Assembly: GCA_051061015.1 (NCBI GenBank)
Contig: JBPFEG010000005.1
Coordinates: 185,563 to 249,562, forward strand
DNA length: 64,000 bases
Direction: 5' to 3'
Origin: Methylomicrobium sp051061015
GTDB taxonomy: Bacteria; Pseudomonadota; Gammaproteobacteria; Methylococcales; Methylomonadaceae
The position numbers were made by a program, and so were the translations under genes. The notes beneath the pieces are model-generated. The model was given only the letters and a program-made list of their open reading frames with translations. It searched no databases and was not told the origin of the DNA. Of the stretch, positions 26,783-35,670 are shown one piece after another. Position 1 is the first letter of the stretch, and each line of letters begins with the position of its first letter.

Positions 26783-27184
26783 TTATTTGTCTTTTTTGGT
26801 GGCGCCGCAAGAGCCTTCTTTGCCCTTCATCATCGCGCCGCAAACATTTTCCATGCCTTGCTTCATCTTGCCGTCATTCATCATCCCGGCGCATTTGCCT
26901 TCGCCGCATTTGCCTTCGGTGGCTTTTTGGGCTGGTGCTTGAGCAGGCTTTTGGCCGGCGCATGCGCCTTCCGCCGTTTTGTTTTGCGGCGGGTTCATGT
27001 TGGATTTGTCCATCCCTCCCATGTTAGCACCGCATGCCATCTCGCCGGCCGCCAGCTGCATGTAGCCGCTGTTCAATTCGGTCATGCCGAACGGATTGGC
27101 TTCTGCGTGAGCGGTTGCGGACGCTGTGGTGATGATAGCGGCGCCCATCGCAGCGGCCAAAGGCGATTTATTCATTTTTTTCAT
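26783..27184 (-). CDS. hvfA: HvfA-type RiPP metallophore precursor (bufferin-like)
   Basis: Precursor peptide of 133 residues with a signal peptide (about residues 1-27), so the modified product is exported. The mature part is low in complexity and rich in Met and Gly, with six cysteines at residues 51, 75, 93, 98, 115 and 126. Two lie in the tandem EGKCGEGKC motif that marks the HvfA family. I chose the ATG at 27184, which has GAGGA seven bases upstream; the frame is open to 27220. Modified by HvfB/HvfC. The divergent copAB genes and the soft Met/Cys ligands point to copper as the metal (inference). Confidence 0.92.
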   Translation of the reverse strand: MKKMNKSPLAAAMGAAIITTASATAHAEANPFGMTELNSGYMQLAAGEMACGANMGGMDKSNMNPPQNKTAEGACAGQKPAQAPAQKATEGKCGEGKCAGMMNDGKMKQGMENVCGAMMKGKEGSCGATKKDK

Positions 27185-27454
27185 TGTGAGTCCTCGTTTA
27201 CTAATAATATTTTCGGTCATGGAACCGACCGAATGGTTGTCAATCTACGCTAGACATCTGAATAAGAGATGAATATAGTCATAAATGAGATAGGAAAGCG
27301 CCGACTATACAGATTTTCGGCCATTTTCGCCACTTGCGATTTTAGTCTCTTACTCGCATTGAAAGATTCCTTCTCTCGCTTTGATGTAGAACAGGTGAGC
27401 GATGAATAAAGATTATTATTAACCGCACCGGTCTTAACTTCTTGTCAGCTTCCT

Positions 27455-29152
27455 ATGAACCTATCGTATTGCCGGTTTTTCATTTTAACGCTGTGGTTAT
27501 TGCAACTGTGTATTGGTTCAGCGACTGCGGAAACCTATTCGCTGACGATCGATGAAAAAGCCGTCAACCTGATCGGCAAACCGCAAACTGCTGTCGTCGC
27601 GAACGGCAGTTTGCCTGCGCCCACGCTGCACTGGCGCGAAGGCGAGGAGGTCATACTGAATGTGATCAATCATCTGAAAGAACCCACCTCGATCCACTGG
27701 CACGGCATCTTGCTGCCTTACCGTATGGACGGCGTGCCCGGCATCAGCTTTTCGGGAATCAAACCGGGGGCAACCTTCACTTATAGGTTCCGGGTCAAGC
27801 AGAACGGGACTTACTGGTATCACGGCCATTCCGGTACGCAAGAACAGTTGGGCTTGTTCGGCGCGCTGGTGATCGATCCCGCGCATCCTCACTATCAAGC
27901 CGAGCGCGACTATGTGCTGCTGCTTTCGGACTGGCCCGCAGACGATCCGGAACGGACGTTCGCCCGCCTGAAAAAACAGAGCGATTACTATAACTTCCAG
28001 AGACGAACGGTCGCCGATCTGTTTAACGATCTACGAGAACGCGGTTTTTCCGGAACATTAGACGACCGGCTGGCCTGGGGGCAGATGCGGATGGAGCCGA
28101 CCGATCTGGCGGATGTGACCGGCGCTACTTACCATTTCCTGGTCAACGGCCAAACGCCCGCGATGAACTGGACGGGGCTGTTCAGCCCGGGCGACAGGGT
28201 GCGCCTGCGCATTATCAATGCCTCCGCGATGACGCATTTCGACATCAGGATTCCGGGACTGATAATGCGGGTGATCGAAGCGGACGGTCAGCCGGTGATG
28301 CCGGTCGATGTCGAAGAATTCCGGATCGCGGTCGCCGAAACCTACGCTGTACTGGTAGAACCCAAAGCGGACCGAGCTTACCGGATCTTCGCGGAGGCGA
28401 TGGACCGGAGCGGATTTGCGGCAGCGACCCTAACCCCAAAAGCCGGGTTACAAGCGGAATTACCCAAGATGCGTCCGCGAACCTTATTGACACTGGCGGA
28501 TATGGGACCGATGCACGGCAATCATGGGGCGCATGAGGATCATCAGGCAGTTTTGGCGGGCCAGCCCAAACCGAACCAACCGGATCATGCCGAACATACG
28601 GGGCATTCGGCGCATGCGGATCACTCAATGCATCAGGGACATGATATGGCTGAACAGCAGCCTGAAGATCCTCATGCAGGGCCTATGCAGCACGCAGAAG
28701 CGTCCGCGATGGGCCCATATGAAGTATTGAATTATCAGCATCTGATGGCGGCCGTTCCGAATCATGAATGGCGGCAGCCCGACCGGGAAATCAAGCTGCG
28801 CCTGACCGGCAATATGTACCGCTATATCTGGTCATTCGACGACATCAAATATTCGGAGTCCGAGCCTCTCCGGGTCAAGTTCGGCGAACATATCCGCTTC
28901 ACCTATGTCAACGAAACGATGATGAATCATCCGATCCATCTGCACGGTCTGTGGCAAATTCTCGATAACGGCAACGGCGTCTCTAATCCGAAAAAACACG
29001 TGATCAATGTGCCGCCGGGCAAAACGGTCAGCGTAATTGTCATAGCCGACGCGGAAGGAGAGTGGGCGTTTCATTGCCATTTGCTGTACCACATGGATAC
29101 CGGCATGTTTCGCAGACTGATCGTCGAGAAAGGGGAGCAAGTTCACGGATGA
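27455..29152 (+). CDS. copA: CopA-type multicopper oxidase
   Basis: Periplasmic multicopper oxidase of 565 residues, probably oxidising Cu(I) and giving copper resistance. A signal peptide covers residues 1-25. Copper ligands are visible in HWHG (81-84), WYHGHS (121-126), HPIHLHG (about 490) and HCHLLYHMDTGM (about 540). A His/Met-rich insert near residues 345-410, with repeated HGxH and DHxxHxGH patterns, is typical of CopA and may store copper. Its stop overlaps copB as ATGA. The hvfABC operon is divergent, with 270 bases between, so both could share copper-responsive control. Confidence 0.94.
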   Translation: MNLSYCRFFILTLWLLQLCIGSATAETYSLTIDEKAVNLIGKPQTAVVANGSLPAPTLHWREGEEVILNVINHLKEPTSIHWHGILLPYRMDGVPGISFSGIKPGATFTYRFRVKQNGTYWYHGHSGTQEQLGLFGALVIDPAHPHYQAERDYVLLLSDWPADDPERTFARLKKQSDYYNFQRRTVADLFNDLRERGFSGTLDDRLAWGQMRMEPTDLADVTGATYHFLVNGQTPAMNWTGLFSPGDRVRLRIINASAMTHFDIRIPGLIMRVIEADGQPVMPVDVEEFRIAVAETYAVLVEPKADRAYRIFAEAMDRSGFAAATLTPKAGLQAELPKMRPRTLLTLADMGPMHGNHGAHEDHQAVLAGQPKPNQPDHAEHTGHSAHADHSMHQGHDMAEQQPEDPHAGPMQHAEASAMGPYEVLNYQHLMAAVPNHEWRQPDREIKLRLTGNMYRYIWSFDDIKYSESEPLRVKFGEHIRFTYVNETMMNHPIHLHGLWQILDNGNGVSNPKKHVINVPPGKTVSVIVIADAEGEWAFHCHLLYHMDTGMFRRLIVEKGEQVHG

Positions 29153-29856
29153 AGACGCATACGGATAAGCCAGGCAAATTCCGCATTCTGATAGGGAGCC
29201 TATTGGCTTACATGACGTGCATCCATCCGGCCGGGGCACAGGATGACCGGATGATTTTCAGCAAGTTCATGGCTGAGCGTTTCGAATACGAAGGCAACGA
29301 CAACCTGCATTTATTTAAGTGGGACATCAAACACTGGATCGGCAACGATGACCACAAGCTCTACCTGAAAACCGAGGGCGATTATTCGGCCGACCAGGAC
29401 ATCTTCGGACGTGCCGACCTGCAATTGCTTTACAGCCGCAATATCAGTACGTTCTGGGATTTTCAGATCGGCGCGCGCCGGGCGTTCGAGCCGGAACGGA
29501 CGTTTGACGCGGTAATTGGCTTTCAGGGGCTGGCACCTTATTTCATCGAAGTCGACAGCGCGGCGTTCATCACCGAGAACGGCAATCTGCTCGGCCGGTT
29601 GAGCCTGGGCTATGAGCTGCTGCTAACCCAGCGACTGATCCTGCTGCCTCGTATCGAAGTGAATGTCGCCGCGCGGGACATCGAGAACCGCGGAGTCAAG
29701 GCCGGTGTAACCGAATTTGAAGCCGGCATGCGGTTACGCTATGAAATCGAGCGCGAATTCGCGCCTTATATCGGCTTCGATTATGTCGAGGAAGAATCCC
29801 TGCGCGAACACCATCACAGCGTGCGCTTCGTCGTCGGGATGCGGTTTTGGTATTGA
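29149..29856 (+). CDS. copB: Copper resistance protein CopB
   Basis: Outer membrane protein of the CopB family, 235 residues, with a signal-like N-terminus ending near residue 30 and alternating beta-strand pattern after it. It overlaps copA by four bases. Compared with plasmid CopB proteins the Met/His-rich N-terminal repeat region is absent, so this is the short form. Confidence 0.88.
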   Translation: MKTHTDKPGKFRILIGSLLAYMTCIHPAGAQDDRMIFSKFMAERFEYEGNDNLHLFKWDIKHWIGNDDHKLYLKTEGDYSADQDIFGRADLQLLYSRNISTFWDFQIGARRAFEPERTFDAVIGFQGLAPYFIEVDSAAFITENGNLLGRLSLGYELLLTQRLILLPRIEVNVAARDIENRGVKAGVTEFEAGMRLRYEIEREFAPYIGFDYVEEESLREHHHSVRFVVGMRFWY

Positions 29857-29904
29857 TGCGGCAAGAACTTGAACGGCGCCTGCTTAATTGAGAACTTTTA
29901 GCAT

Positions 29905-29936
29905 AGACCTGCCAAGTTTTAAAACCTGGCAGGTCT
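29905..29936. terminator. 32-bp palindrome, bidirectional terminator or repeat
   Basis: AGACCTGCCA at 29905-29914 pairs with its complement at 29927-29936, and the 12-base centre GTTTTAAAAC is itself nearly palindromic, so the whole 32 bases pair with one mismatch. It lies between convergent copB and the DsbA-like gene. Confidence 0.6.
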
Positions 29937-29948
29937 TCAAACGGAAAG

Positions 29949-30809
29949 TTATTTTTTAGCCGCAGCTTCTTTTTTGATCAACTGGTTCACGACCTCGATC
30001 ATTTTTTCATGCGAGCCGGCCGATTTGCCGTCGACCTTATACTTGCCGTTCACGATCAGCACCGGTACGCCGGTCACGCCGTAACGCGCGGGCGTAACGG
30101 CAGCCTGGCGGACTTTGGTGTCGACCAGAAATGAATTATAGGCTTCGTGGAAGTCCGCCTCTTTCACCCCGTGCGCGGTAAAGAACGCGGCCAACTGCTC
30201 TTCGGTTTCCAGCTTCTGATGTTTATTCTGCAAGGTATCGAAGAAGTCGGCATGGACCTTGTCGAGTACGCCCAACGCCTGAGCGACATAAAACGCCTTC
30301 GCGTGTTTCGCCCAGAGATCGCTGAACGCGGCCGGCTGGCGGATGAAATCGACATTGGCGGGAAGCTTTTTGGCCCAGTTTTCAAGGAAAGGCTCGAAAT
30401 CGTAGCAATGCGGGCAGCCGTACCAGAAAAATTCGATTACCTCGACCTTGTCCGGATTCTGAGTGGGCTGCGGTGCATCCAGCGTTTCATAGCCACCGGT
30501 CAGCTCTTCAGCCGCCGACGAGCCTGCCGCCGGCTCTACCGGGGCCGCCTGCTCGGTTTGCGCCGGTGCGGCAGATTCAGCCGCAGTCTGCGGCTCCTGG
30601 GCGGCCGGTGTTTCGGCGGTCTGCGCAGGCGCTGCAACTGCAGCAGCCGGTTGTTTCTCTACGACAGCCGGTGCCGCGTTCGTCTGTTCAGGCGCGGCCG
30701 CTTCGCTGCCCGGCTGTTTCTGCATTTTCAGATAGAAGAATATCGAAACGCCTGCCAGCAGCGCAAGGATTAAAATGATGAGTCCGGTTTGAATAAAGTT
30801 TTTACGCAT
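29949..30809 (-). CDS. DsbA-like thiol-disulfide oxidoreductase with long linker
   Basis: Thioredoxin-fold protein of 286 residues, membrane-anchored by one helix (residues 8-27). Residues 31-120 are a low-complexity linker of Ala, Pro, Gln and Glu. The DsbA domain follows with the active site FFWYGCPHC (Cys132 and Cys135) and the cis-Pro loop GVTGVPVLIVNGKY (as GVPVLIV). It probably introduces disulfide bonds in periplasmic proteins. DsbA proteins usually have no such linker. Confidence 0.92.
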   Translation of the reverse strand: MRKNFIQTGLIILILALLAGVSIFFYLKMQKQPGSEAAAPEQTNAAPAVVEKQPAAAVAAPAQTAETPAAQEPQTAAESAAPAQTEQAAPVEPAAGSSAAEELTGGYETLDAPQPTQNPDKVEVIEFFWYGCPHCYDFEPFLENWAKKLPANVDFIRQPAAFSDLWAKHAKAFYVAQALGVLDKVHADFFDTLQNKHQKLETEEQLAAFFTAHGVKEADFHEAYNSFLVDTKVRQAAVTPARYGVTGVPVLIVNGKYKVDGKSAGSHEKMIEVVNQLIKKEAAAKK

Positions 30810-31055
30810 TAACTTCGATTTCCCATAGAGTTGTAAATGACGGCTAACAACGGATGCCCGTCTTATAAGCTTAGACCTAATTCCGATGGCGGAAATTTTT
30901 GCTTCATTCAGACATTGAAAAGGTAGACGAAGCGGCCCTACCCAGGATGATTGACCTATGGAGCGCCATATCGGGCGCTTCCGGAGCCGTACTCCCCGAC
31001 TGAAAGCCGAAGAGTACGCTAATCGAACATTCGATCAGAAAGGTTTAAAACCTTC

Positions 31056-31748
31056 TTATTTCATCATCGAAATATGATACGCGACTGCCCGGATTTCCTC
31101 GTCAGTCATTTTTTTCGCAATCATATGCATCATGTTTTCCGGCGTATTACCGCGCGCGCCGGTTTTATAATCAGTCAATGCCTTGATCAGATAATCGGCA
31201 TGCTGTGAATGCAGGGCAGGAAATGCGGCCGGCTGGTTGCCTTCCCCAAACGGACCATGACAGGCGATGCAGGCCGATACCTCGCGTTTCAGGTCGCCGT
31301 TACGGTACAAATCGCTCCCCTGAGCGATCAGTTCAGGTACCGATTTGGGCTTTACTGGCGTAGTGGCTGGTTGCTCGTCTTCATCTTCGTCCTGATCTTT
31401 AGCGGGTGCTGGCAGTACCGGCATCGAGTTCGCCGAAATTTTCTGCTGCGCATAGTAAGCGGCAATATCGCCCATGTCTTCGTCGGACAGCGGCAACGCC
31501 ATCGCCGACATCATCGGATCATTGCGAACGCCGCTCTTGAACGCCTGTAATTGCTTGACCAGATAGGAAGCATGTTGCTGAGCCAGCTTCGGAAAATTCG
31601 GCGCCACGCTGTTGCCCTTGTCGCCATGGCAACTGTTGCAGGAAGCGGCCTTGTCTTTTCCTGCGCGAGGATTGCCCTCGGCATGTAAAATAGCGGAAGT
31701 GCCGCATATCACGATACCAACTGCAACAGCCAGGAACTTTATTCTCAT
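31056..31748 (-). CDS. Diheme cytochrome c4
   Basis: Periplasmic electron carrier with two heme-c sites, CNSCH (about residues 37-41) and CIACH (about 165). A signal peptide covers residues 1-22. The start at 31748 is supported by GGGGAG six bases upstream; the frame is open to 31772. A short acidic linker with a DEDEDE run separates the two domains. Cytochrome c4 usually feeds terminal oxidases. Confidence 0.93.
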   Translation of the reverse strand: MRIKFLAVAVGIVICGTSAILHAEGNPRAGKDKAASCNSCHGDKGNSVAPNFPKLAQQHASYLVKQLQAFKSGVRNDPMMSAMALPLSDEDMGDIAAYYAQQKISANSMPVLPAPAKDQDEDEDEQPATTPVKPKSVPELIAQGSDLYRNGDLKREVSACIACHGPFGEGNQPAAFPALHSQHADYLIKALTDYKTGARGNTPENMMHMIAKKMTDEEIRAVAYHISMMK

Positions 31749-31853
31749 CAGACTCCCCTTCGGAATTTTCATTATTTTTATGACATTCAGACTTGGCTGT
31801 TTTCGACTTGACCCGGGATTCTACCCCATTTACTTTAGTGAAGCGAGACAGCA

Positions 31854-32462
31854 ATGAACCCAGTTTATCATCAAGCAAAATTTATTAACAGTGCTCCAAA
31901 TCTGAAACATGCGCCCCCCGACCATGGCCTGGAAGTCGCTTTTGCAGGCCGTTCGAACGCGGGCAAATCAAGTGCGCTGAATACCCTGACCCGGCAAAAT
32001 GCGCTGGCGCGGATCAGCAAGACGCCGGGACGGACACAGATGCTCAACTTCTTCGAGATCAACGAAATACACCGTTTTGTCGATCTGCCCGGCTACGGTT
32101 TCGCGACCGCGCCGCTGGCGGTCAAACAGCTGTGGCAGAAAGCGATCGAGGAGTATTTGAACCGGCGGAAATCGTTATGCGGGATCGTGCTGGTGATGGA
32201 CGTGCGGCATCCGTTGACCGAGTTCGACTGGCAAATGCTGCAATGGTGCGAACATGCCGAATTGCCGGCGCACATTCTGCTGACCAAAGCCGACAAGCTG
32301 ACTTTCGGCGCCGGTAAAAATGTACTGTTGCAGGTACAGGAAGAATTGAGCGGTGCGCCGATTCCGTTGAGCGTGCAGTTGTTTTCGTCGCTGAAAAAAA
32401 CCGGGGTGGATGAGGCGCATGAAGCGCTAGACCATTTATTTGCCCGGGCAGACACGGACTAA
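31854..32462 (+). CDS. ysxC: Ribosome biogenesis GTPase YsxC/YihA (EngB)
   Basis: Essential-type GTPase for 50S ribosome assembly, 202 residues. G1 AGRSNAGKS, G2/G3 region with KTPGRTQ and DLPGYG, and G4 TKADK are all visible in order. It is divergent from cytochrome c4, a common order in gammaproteobacteria. Its stop overlaps the stop of the convergent MBL gene. Confidence 0.96.
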   Translation: MNPVYHQAKFINSAPNLKHAPPDHGLEVAFAGRSNAGKSSALNTLTRQNALARISKTPGRTQMLNFFEINEIHRFVDLPGYGFATAPLAVKQLWQKAIEEYLNRRKSLCGIVLVMDVRHPLTEFDWQMLQWCEHAELPAHILLTKADKLTFGAGKNVLLQVQEELSGAPIPLSVQLFSSLKKTGVDEAHEALDHLFARADTD

Positions 32463-33340
32463 AGGCTGACTTCCATTCCTTCCTGCGCAATGAACAGCCT
32501 TTCCGCAAAATGCGGGTGCTGTTCCTTCAATTCCCGATATATCCGGTCGAGGTCGGCATCGGTCCGGGTCGGTTCGTGGTGAGTCAGAAACAGCCGTTTC
32601 GCGTTCGACTCGGTTGCCAGTTTTATCCCGGACCGGTAGGTGCCATGCCCCCAACCCAGCCGGATCGCATACTCTTCGTCGGTATACGAGGAGTCGACGA
32701 TCAACGCGTCCACATCCTGCATCGCATGTAAAATTTCCTGATTTTTTTCAATCAGGAATAACTGGAAAGACTCGTAATAATCATCCTCGGGCTGATAGAT
32801 GTTCACCGGGCTTTCAAAGTCGCCGGTAAAAAACAGCGCGGCGCCGTCGCAATCGACACGGTAGCCGAAATTCAACACCGGATGATTTAAAATAATCGGC
32901 GTAATTCGAGCGCTGCCAACGCTGACCGTTTCGCCGGGCCTGACCGTCAAATAATTGATGCGGGCTTTCAACTGAGCTTCATGAATCGGAAAATAACTGT
33001 ATTGCAGCTGCGCGGACAGCGCCCTGTTGATGTTCTCGTCGGTGACGGGGTCGAGGCCGCCGTAAATATTGACCCGGTTGTTTTTGAAAAAAATCGGCAG
33101 GAAAAAAGGCAAGCCCTGGATATGGTCCCAATGCGTATGCGTAATGAAAATATCCGCGGTGATCGGCATGTCCTTGAGCAGGGTTTGCGCCAATGCATGG
33201 ATGCCGGTGCCCGCATCGAGAATAATCAGCTCGTTCCGGTCCGTTCGGATTTCAATGCAGGTCGTATTACCGCCATATTTAACCGTTTGTGGACCCGGCG
33301 TCGGGATCGAGCCTCTAACCCCCCAAAATTTGAATTTCAT
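32459..33340 (-). CDS. MBL-fold metal-dependent hydrolase
   Basis: Metallo-beta-lactamase-fold hydrolase of 293 residues. It begins with FWGVRGSIPTPG and has the dinuclear metal site THTHWDHIQG near residue 97 and later FTGDFE. The GVRGS start is typical of a group related to RNase Z and cyclic-nucleotide phosphodiesterases. Substrate unknown. It is just upstream (14 bases) of the end of the HDOD gene on the same strand. Confidence 0.87.
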   Translation of the reverse strand: MKFKFWGVRGSIPTPGPQTVKYGGNTTCIEIRTDRNELIILDAGTGIHALAQTLLKDMPITADIFITHTHWDHIQGLPFFLPIFFKNNRVNIYGGLDPVTDENINRALSAQLQYSYFPIHEAQLKARINYLTVRPGETVSVGSARITPIILNHPVLNFGYRVDCDGAALFFTGDFESPVNIYQPEDDYYESFQLFLIEKNQEILHAMQDVDALIVDSSYTDEEYAIRLGWGHGTYRSGIKLATESNAKRLFLTHHEPTRTDADLDRIYRELKEQHPHFAERLFIAQEGMEVSL

Positions 33341-33354
33341 TGCAGCGTCTTCGG

Positions 33355-34224
33355 TTAGAGCTTGATAAAGAGTTCGGCTTCCTTCGCGATGCTGTCGAGG
33401 TTGCTGAAATCGTCGATCAGGGGTTGCAGGGATAAACCGAAACGGCTGACAATCGCCTCGGGGAAGGCTTCGATGACCGGGTTGCCGCCGTTACCGAAAT
33501 GCAACTGTTTGCAGATCTGATTCGCCGCGAACAGGCATTCGCCGAAGGGATTGATCGGCTCGTCGTGATGATGGCGAATCGCCTCGATCAATAATTCGGA
33601 AAGCCCCCATTTTTCGGCCAGCAGCGTGCCGGCTTCGGCATGGTTTATCCCGAGGAATTCGAGCTCCGTCAAATGCAGCGAAACGTTTTCCTCCTTGCTC
33701 TTAGTCAATGCCAGCTTGAAACGCTCCGGCATAAATTCCGCAAACACCACTTTGCCGAAATCATGCAGCAGCCCGGCCACGAAACAATCGCTGCCTTCCT
33801 GTTGACTCAAACCAGCCCGTTCGGCGAGTTTTCGACTGATCGCGGCGGTCGTCAATGCATGCAGCAAAAACGCGCTCGGGTTGAAATCGGCTTTATTCGA
33901 ATTCTTCAGCATCCCTATCGCCGCGACGCTCATCGCGAGGTTCTTGACCGTATTCAAACCGATATGCACGACCGCGCGCTGCACCGAATTGATTTTGTGC
34001 GAGAGCCCATAGAATGCCGAATTGATCACCTTTAAAATTTTGACGGTTAATACCGGATCACATTCGATCACATGCACGATCTCTTTCGCGGATACATCGA
34101 TGTTTGACGTCAACTGTACCACTCGCTGTACGCTTTTCGGGAACGCCGGCATTTTTTCTACCTGTGCAACAAGTTGAGCGTAATCCGGATAGTCCATGCG
34201 TTGGGCAGAAAGTGAAGAAAACAT
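33355..34224 (-). CDS. HDOD domain signalling protein
   Basis: Cytosolic protein of 289 residues consisting mainly of one HDOD domain (about residues 15-215), a non-catalytic relative of HD phosphohydrolases. Visible boxes are the PAFPKSVQRVVQL start, INSAFYGL and the HDFGKVVF box. HDOD proteins work in signalling and cell-cycle or stress regulation without known enzyme activity. Same strand and close to the MBL gene, probably an operon. Confidence 0.88.
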   Translation of the reverse strand: MFSSLSAQRMDYPDYAQLVAQVEKMPAFPKSVQRVVQLTSNIDVSAKEIVHVIECDPVLTVKILKVINSAFYGLSHKINSVQRAVVHIGLNTVKNLAMSVAAIGMLKNSNKADFNPSAFLLHALTTAAISRKLAERAGLSQQEGSDCFVAGLLHDFGKVVFAEFMPERFKLALTKSKEENVSLHLTELEFLGINHAEAGTLLAEKWGLSELLIEAIRHHHDEPINPFGECLFAANQICKQLHFGNGGNPVIEAFPEAIVSRFGLSLQPLIDDFSNLDSIAKEAELFIKL

Positions 34225-34282
34225 GCTATGAGCATAGCAAAGAATACGAAACTTTAAGATTGAGTTAAATCCCGGATAAAGA

Positions 34283-34401
34283 AAACCCCAAAATACCGGA
34301 GCGATATTTTGGGGTTTGAAGAAAATCAGCCGAATGCAGGGGGAGAGCGAGGCTGATTCGACGCCGTTTAACAGGCGTACGCTAATAAGAGTAAACGGCA
34401 G
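34283..34401. ncRNA. Intergenic region with three consecutive hairpins
   Basis: Between divergent HDOD and DUF6494 genes (34225-34552) there are three hairpins in a row. The first pairs 13 bases at 34283-34295 with 34305-34317 around CCGGAGCGA. The second pairs AATCAGCC at 34324-34331 with 34351-34358. The third pairs GCCGTTTA at 34363-34370 with 34392-34399 and encloses GCGTACGC. This could be a small RNA or a long structured leader of the next gene. Strand is not known. Confidence 0.4.
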
Positions 34402-34552
34402 ATAAAAAGTTCAACACCATATCAACTGCGCAAGGGAATTCAGAAAACGGAATTATTTGCTGTAACCCGAGTCACTATCACATTGATGATGAAGCTGCCG
34501 GCCCTCACCGCCGTTCGGTCGAATCTATTTTAACTTGTCCTGGGAGGCCAGC

Positions 34553-34759
34553 ATGAACGAAGACACATTGAACATGGAAATCAGAAAATTCCTGAAAAAA
34601 GTCGGGGTGACTTCCCAACGAGAAATCGAACATGCGGTACAGAAAGCGATTGAAGATGGGCAAATGGCCGGAAAAAGCGAGATTCGGGTCAAGATGACGC
34701 TGGAAGCGCCCGAACTCGGTATCAAACACTGCATTGAGGATACGATTGCCCTGGGGTAA
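34553..34759 (+). CDS. DUF6494 family small protein
   Basis: Protein of 68 residues beginning MNEDTLNMEIRKFLKKVGV, matching the pattern of the DUF6494 family (short helical proteins with SQREIE). A good GGGAGG ribosome binding site precedes the ATG at 34553. Function unknown. Confidence 0.75.
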   Translation: MNEDTLNMEIRKFLKKVGVTSQREIEHAVQKAIEDGQMAGKSEIRVKMTLEAPELGIKHCIEDTIALG

Positions 34760-34820
34760 TCCGATCTCGCGGAAATCTCCGTAAAACATCGGCCATGTCA
34801 CCGCGGATCAGCCGATAAAA

Positions 34821-35561
34821 CTAACCTTCAGCCAAAAGCCTCTCAAAACGGGGCAGCCAGTCGGCAAAAGGAATCACATAGTTATAACCGCAGACTGTGC
34901 TGAGCGGCCGGTTCTTCAGGATTTCACGAATACGTAAAGCCTGTCTGCGGGTTTCGCGCTCCGGGCCGTAAGGATTGAAGGTCATCCCGTCGGACGTCAA
35001 AAAGACATAATCGCAGATGAACAGCGCATCGCGATAGATATAAAACGTGAAACCCGGCGTATGCCCGCCGCTATGATGGGCCTCAATATCGAAAGCGGTA
35101 AAGTCCCCGGTGAATCGCCGGTCGACATCGAATAATCTTGCCAGCGGCTGCTTCGCGTCGAGATCGTGCAGTCGGACTTCGGACCGCCAAAGGCGGCGGT
35201 ATTGATTCGAGGCGCCCATGAAATGATGATGCGTGAACAGGATCGCCTTGGCCGGTTCAAGGTCGCGATTGAAGGCGGACGGCGCATCGATCCAGACCCC
35301 GCCGGCTGCTGTCTCGATCCGGTATGCGGCATGTTCGTAGCCGAGCTTCGGGACCGACAGCAATTGAGTGACTTCGCTGCTGACCGGAAATGGGGTCACC
35401 CGAAATTGTTTTTCGGCGGCTTCCCAGGTCTGGAAGCGATCGTGCCGTGCGCCGCAGAACGGGCACACATCGGGCATTTCGCCGATCATGTTGTAGCCGC
35501 ATTCCAGGCACACCCATTGCGGCGGCAGTTCGGCGAGAATTTCGTTTACAGGGATCGTCAT
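34821..35561 (-). CDS. Rubredoxin-like zinc ribbon fused to MBL-fold domain
   Basis: Protein of 246 residues. The first 50 residues hold a rubredoxin-type metal knuckle, CLECGY and CPFCGA. An MBL-fold domain follows, with HHHFMGAS near residue 120 in place of the usual HxHxDH, and SGGHTPG later. The ATG at 35561 has GGAGG seven bases upstream. The fusion suggests a redox role like flavo-diiron proteins, but the metal motif here is altered. Confidence 0.82.
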   Translation of the reverse strand: MTIPVNEILAELPPQWVCLECGYNMIGEMPDVCPFCGARHDRFQTWEAAEKQFRVTPFPVSSEVTQLLSVPKLGYEHAAYRIETAAGGVWIDAPSAFNRDLEPAKAILFTHHHFMGASNQYRRLWRSEVRLHDLDAKQPLARLFDVDRRFTGDFTAFDIEAHHSGGHTPGFTFYIYRDALFICDYVFLTSDGMTFNPYGPERETRRQALRIREILKNRPLSTVCGYNYVIPFADWLPRFERLLAEG

Positions 35562-35670
35562 CGGGAAACCTCCGGCGGTGCTCAGCCCGGCCTGCCCGGA
35601 CCGGGTCAACTGTTTGTTGGACCGCAGGAAAGCCAGGAAGTTGAGGCAAGAACGCGGCTATCTGTAACGG

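Noticed and set aside
30960..30982. Terminator-like inverted repeat between the DsbA-like and cytochrome c4 genes
   Set aside because: The stem around ATATC has a mismatch and no T run follows on either strand, so it is too weak to list.
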